This document shows, in pieces, positions 62,060 to 64,000 of a DNA stretch of 64,000 nucleotides; the stretch's first letter is position 1; the number at the start of each line of letters is the position of its first letter. The notes beneath the pieces were generated by a model that made no database searches, was not told the DNA's origin, and saw only the letters and a program-made list of their open reading frames with translations. The stretch lies in contig OX621241.1 of NCBI GenBank assembly GCA_951640165.1, forward strand, positions 1,126,001 to 1,190,000. Direction: 5' to 3'. Source of the DNA: Pseudoips prasinana. Taxonomy: Eukaryota; Arthropoda; Insecta; Lepidoptera; Nolidae. Made by a program: the position numbers and the translations under genes.

Positions 62060-62337
62060 TAGAGAGAATGAATGAAAGAAGATTGACCAAAGAAGTATAC
62101 CTGGCCTGTGCGAATGGAACAACTGGAAGGGGAGACCTCGTCGAACATTCTCTGACCAAATCGGAGACGTTCTCAAGAAAGGGCAGGTCAGAAGTACCCT
62201 AAACCGGCGAGCATGTATGAAGAATATAATGACAGTAATCGAGGCAAAAGACGTGTGCAAAGATCGTGACAAATGGAAATCCGTTTTCTCTGCCTACCCC
62301 TCTGGGAAACAGGCGTGAGTCTATGAATGTATGTATG
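62060..62337 (+). pseudogene. LINE-K, 5'-truncated, 11-bp target duplication
   Basis: GATCTTCCGAT at 62,049-62,059 and 62,338-62,348 flank the element. Inside: [20 protein letters not shown], then a one-base loss shifts the frame (GRGDLVEHSL), and the end matches YPSGKQA with a TATGAATGTATGTAT tail. Confidence 0.9.
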
Positions 62338-62349
62338 ATCTTCCGATCT

Positions 62350-62795
62350 TTAAGTAGGTGACTGTTTTTTTGTTCATCCCAGTCATATTTTACAATAACT
62401 TATTGAATCTTGATGTATGTGTTAGGAGTAACCTCGTTAATTTTATCTACCAGTACCTATGTATATTACGTACCTTTAATTGGTATTTTTTAAGATTATC
62501 CATTTTAATAAATTCAGTGAGTCATAACGAAGGATTGACAATTATTATTAAAATAACTTAAATTATCAACTAAAGAAACGTTAAACTAAGAACTAAAAAT
62601 ATATACTTATATTTAAATTAAAATTAAATATATACATATTATTATATAAAGGTCTCATCTTTGGGCGTCGAAAAAAACTTCGGTATCGCTGGCTTTGAGC
62701 ATCGTGTCCAGAATGCCGCATTACGCAATTACGTAGCTTAAATTTGAGTCATGTGAGCTTGTTAAGAGGTTCACGTCGCTATTTCTGTTACACCT
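62350..62795. other. AT-rich spacer
   Basis: No feature is recognised. Confidence 0.4.
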
Positions 62796-62799
62796 GAAG

Positions 62800-62965
62800 T
62801 TTCCGGTCCACAAAGGATAACATCCCATGTCATCCCGCGGGTGCCGTAAACGGAGATTACGGGATACACCAGGTAATCGGGCGGCAGCGTTATCTGTGTA
62901 CTACCATCGGACTGCGGTCATCAACTCGCATGCTACGCGCGGTTAATACCGCAACCCCAGATGGT
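62800..62965. repeat. Family G repeat
   Basis: CATCCCGCGGGTGCCGTAAA, GATTACGGGATACACCAGGT, GACTGCGGTCATCAACTCGC, complementary to 14,340-14,520. Confidence 0.6.
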
Positions 62966-63040
62966 AACATTTTAGAAACCTTTGGGGACCCCTATATCCA
63001 AAAGTGGATGATAATATAATATCTATGGATAATAATCTAC

Positions 63041-63277
63041 GGACAATGTCACACAGATCATTCTAGCCCCAAACTAAGCAAAGCTTGTACTATGGGTACC
63101 AGGCGACGATATACATACTTATATAGATAGATTAATACTTATATACATAGAAAACATCCATGACTCAGAAACAAATATTCATGCTCATCACACAAATATT
63201 TGCACTTACCGGGATTCGAACCCAGGACCACCAGCTTCGTAGGCAGGAGCACTACCAACTAGGCTACGGTGACCGTC
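63041..63277 (-). mobile_element. SINE-B, full length
   Basis: Nearly identical to 56,728-56,966, including CCCAGGACCACCAGCTTCGT over the head. Confidence 0.9.
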
Positions 63278-63610
63278 GCGATATGAGGCTGATGATAATT
63301 TTGATTGAAGAGTTTTTTAGAAGCGAATATTTTGTATCTACATGATTAATCGATGAAAATCAAATCTAATGTGAATTATATCATCTGAAAATTTACTTTT
63401 TATTACAAAGCCTATTACTAATATTTCTATTTTAATTATAGAAATACTTGCACATGAAATATTTCATTTTCTATATTAGATATGAAATCAGTCATATGTG
63501 AAAAAACATGATATTTAATCTGTTCCACAACGTAAATTCAATTGAATGCACACCAATATTTCAAGAGTTATTACACTAAATATTTTACCAAAATATTAAT
63601 GACTTAGGTA

Positions 63611-63745
63611 TAGACGCCAGCACATCCAGCTACCCCAATATGTCAAATTCTTTTTATAGATTCTCAACTTTATCACAAAAACATAAGGATCAGTTTAAAT
63701 TGGGGAACTTTGACAGATCGAGTTAGCTTAATATGCTGGCGTATG
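63611..63745. mobile_element. TA-MITE copy 4
   Basis: TA-flanked; ends TAGACGCCAGCACATCCAGC and TAATATGCTGGCGTATG. The interior is in the opposite orientation to copies 1-3. Confidence 0.85.
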
Positions 63746-63799
63746 TACATTGGTGATAATATCGTTAAAATAAGGTGGAAACAAGCAGTTCCAATTTTT

Positions 63800-63900
63800 T
63801 TAGTAAAAACTTCTTTAGATGCGTTCAGCACTTTTTGTTTGAACAGAAATCATGGAACTCGCGTCATCGCCACGTCACGCTTCCCGTGAGCCATAAAAGC
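63800..63900. repeat. Family F repeat
   Basis: ACTTCTTTAGATGCGTTCAG, CATGGAACTCGCGTCATCGC and CACGTCACGCTTCCCGTGAG; closest to 7,600-7,715. Confidence 0.55.
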
Positions 63901-64000
63901 CTTATTTATAAACGCTACTTACATTTAAGCTGGCCGCTTAGCCATGGGTTATCAAAATGTTCAGTTAAAAACCCGGTTTAACTTTTACACGCGGTTATGC

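Noticed and set aside
1..64000. CRISPR array, operons, ribosome-binding sites
   Set aside because: There are no regularly spaced identical repeats with unique spacers, and all other evidence indicates a eukaryotic genome.

Overview
The window is AT-rich animal DNA with no recognisable host gene. It is made almost entirely of layered transposable elements. The element set points to a lepidopteran (moth or butterfly): a mariner with cecropia-type terminal repeats, several tRNA-headed SINE families, short Helitron-like elements ending in CTAG, TA-flanked MITEs, and many 5'-truncated LINE pieces with the flavour of known lepidopteran families. Species cannot be named from this. Family labels (SINE-A to E, LINE-K, and so on) are mine, defined by similarity between copies inside the window.

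Only two genes look intact. One is a Tc1-type DD34E transposase (CDS 9,488-10,513, minus) inside a complete TA-flanked element, 9,219-10,810. The other is a mariner DD34D transposase (CDS 53,210-54,229, minus) inside a complete element, 53,135-54,416. Other coding sequence is broken retroelement: RT-domain LINE pieces (690-1,492; 19,130-21,800; 26,340-29,120; 34,982-36,063; 40,497-41,579), LINE C-termini (2,805; 5,655; 12,153; 22,352; 47,180; 57,385; 62,060), a BEL/Pao-like gag fragment (20,424-21,617) and a decayed mariner (59,840-60,660).

Layout. 0-8 kb: SINE, RTE-type and LINE fragments plus a solo LTR-like repeat. 8-11 kb: a nest in which a LINE-K remnant holds a TIR element, which holds a SINE, which holds the Tc1 element. 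11-18 kb: Helitron-like element, LINE-K copy, CT microsatellite, SINEs. 18-22 kb: an EN-RT LINE split by a gag-bearing sequence bounded by about 65-bp inverted repeats. 22-33 kb: LINE-K, SINEs, a GC-rich structured block (23.7-24.3 kb), a second solo LTR, and an inverted pair of Helitron-like elements. 33,177-44,095: a direct tandem duplication of a 5.4-5.5 kb unit. 44.2-44.4 kb: a GC3-rich open frame that may be a real or captured exon. 45-64 kb: more SINEs, MITEs and LINE ends, two adjacent loop-free palindromes (49,263-49,392), a GC/G-tract region (51.1-51.7 kb) and the intact mariner.

The sequence reads as an accumulation zone rather than a functional gene neighbourhood. Insertion order can be worked out from nesting and target-site duplications. 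The least explained items are the loop-free palindromes, the gag fragment between inverted repeats, the ATG buried in a 20-bp stem at 23,980, and the GC3-rich frame at 44.2 kb.
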